Assembly: GCA_035472475.1 (NCBI GenBank)
Contig: DATIPA010000004.1
Coordinates: forward strand, 1 to 6,824
Source: JAFAXD01 sp035472475
GTDB taxonomy: Bacteria > Pseudomonadota > Alphaproteobacteria > Rhizobiales > Xanthobacteraceae
Reading direction: 5' to 3'
Length of the DNA stretch: 6,824 nt
In this document: piece by piece, positions 6,338 through 6,824 of the stretch
How positions within the stretch are numbered: position 1 is the stretch's first letter
Layout: each line of letters starts with the position of its first letter
Notes under the pieces: model-generated
What the model saw: only the letters and a program-made list of their open reading frames with translations
Database searches by the model: none
What the model was told of the DNA's origin: nothing
Made by a program: the position numbers and the translations under genes

Positions 6338-6730
6338 GTGACTCTGTGCCGGCGCGACCAGGAGCCGGGACCGAACAGCGCGATCTCGGAAACCCTCGTG
6401 CCGATCGCGAAGGTCCACGCCGATATTCAGCCGACCTACCCGACGACGTTCGCCGCTTCCGCAGAGGTCGACGCGCCGATCACTCACCTGATCCGGGTGC
6501 GCTGGCTCGACTATGTCGAGAACACCCATGTGATCTTTCGCACCACCAGCCGGCCGAACGACGGGACCTTCCGCACCGAGCTGTTCCGCGTGCGCCGGGT
6601 CAAGGAGATCGCCGGCCGCAAGCGCTTCGTCGAGATCGAGGCCGAGCTGGAGCGCGTCCACACGACCCAAGGCAACAGCGACGAGGAGCGCGAATTGCTG
6701 TTCGCCGAGAACCCGGTGCGGCTGAACTGA
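6338..6730 (+). CDS. Phage head closure / head-tail adaptor protein (start uncertain)
   Basis: Stopper-type protein that binds below the gp6-like ring and seals the filled head before tail joining (SPP1 gp16 / HK97 gp7-like). From GTG 6338 it has 130 residues. Family-like features are KVHADIQPTYP (residues 25-35, corresponding to the usual wA-x-I strand), THLIRVRWLDYV (49-60), ELFRVRRVKEIAGRKRFVEIEAELE (81-105, split as strand-turn-strand). A charged tail of about 20 residues (TQGNSDEERELLF) extends beyond the usual fold. GTG 6338 has no Shine-Dalgarno, and the seven in-frame codons upstream read IGALRWL, like the GxLRxxVT start typical of the family; the true N terminus is probably further upstream, perhaps at a rare codon such as ATC 6317. 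Assignment rests on weak motifs plus strong gene order. Confidence 0.72.
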   Translation: MTLCRRDQEPGPNSAISETLVPIAKVHADIQPTYPTTFAASAEVDAPITHLIRVRWLDYVENTHVIFRTTSRPNDGTFRTELFRVRRVKEIAGRKRFVEIEAELERVHTTQGNSDEERELLFAENPVRLN

Positions 6731-6824
6731 TGAGCAACGTCGCAGGAGAGGGCCGAGCCTGGTGGAAGGACTCGGCCCCGCTCCTACTGCCGAGTTACCA
6801 TGATCTTGACCCTGTAGGACCAGA
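6730..6824 (+). CDS. Start of the next phage gene, unidentified (3' truncated)
   Basis: ATG 6730 overlaps the previous TGA stop by one base (TGATG), the same coupling style as the other genes. The frame stays open for 31 codons to the window edge, reading MSNVAGEGRAWWKDSAPLLL and onward through SYHDLDPVGP. By gene order the next gene would normally be a gp10-like neck protein or a tail completion protein, but these residues do not resemble the usual N terminus of either, so I give no function. Only the overlap, the open frame and conserved strand support it. Confidence 0.55.
   Translation, partial: MSNVAGEGRAWWKDSAPLLLPSYHDLDPVGP

Noticed and set aside
1..6824. CRISPR array, tRNA, insertion sequence, defence or toxin-antitoxin genes
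   Set aside because: Both strands were scanned by eye; there are no regularly spaced direct repeats, no terminal inverted repeats, no cloverleaf-like segment, and the + strand is almost fully occupied by phage head genes.

Overview
This window is a stretch of the head (capsid) gene module of a tailed double-stranded DNA phage or prophage with HK97-type morphogenesis. Every supportable gene lies on the + strand, packed head to tail with short overlaps, in the order TerL, portal, prohead protease, major capsid, small protein, gp6-like connector, head-closure protein, next gene. I see no host gene, integrase, tRNA, attachment site, CRISPR array or insertion sequence, so the sequence does not show whether the element is integrated or free. 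The DNA is clearly GC-rich, with strong G/C preference at third codon positions in every gene. Together with the gp6-like protein of the phiE125 gp8 type, this suggests a phage of a high-GC proteobacterium, perhaps an alphaproteobacterium. That host guess is an inference only.

Layout. Positions 2-1339 hold the terminase large subunit, cut at its 5' side inside the Walker A loop. Positions 1336-2673 hold the portal. The prohead protease (about 2639-3331) starts inside the end of the portal gene. Positions 3328-5316 hold an unusually long 662-residue capsid polyprotein: two copies of a Cys-containing motif, a delta/scaffold-like helical region, the HK97-fold shell domain and a Pro-rich tail. 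Positions 5313-5546 encode a 77-residue protein of unknown function. Positions 5547-6176 encode the gp6-like connector, read from TTG. Positions 6177-6337 are the only sizeable gap, and the head-closure protein (to 6730) probably starts inside it. A further gene starts at 6730 and runs off the 3' edge.

How the genes work together. TerL packages DNA through the portal. The capsid protein assembles around the portal, guided by its own N-terminal region. The protease is expected to remove that region at maturation. The gp6-like and head-closure proteins then extend the portal to form the tail attachment site. Start/stop overlaps of the ATGA type at 1336, 3328 and 5313 and a TGATG at 6728 suggest one polycistronic mRNA with translational coupling. 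No promoter or convincing terminator is visible.

The module itself is a known type. The most unusual points are the composite capsid gene with its duplicated Cys motif, two well-placed internal ribosome binding sites in that gene that could give shorter capsid forms, the long Pro-rich capsid tail, and the unclear start of the head-closure gene.
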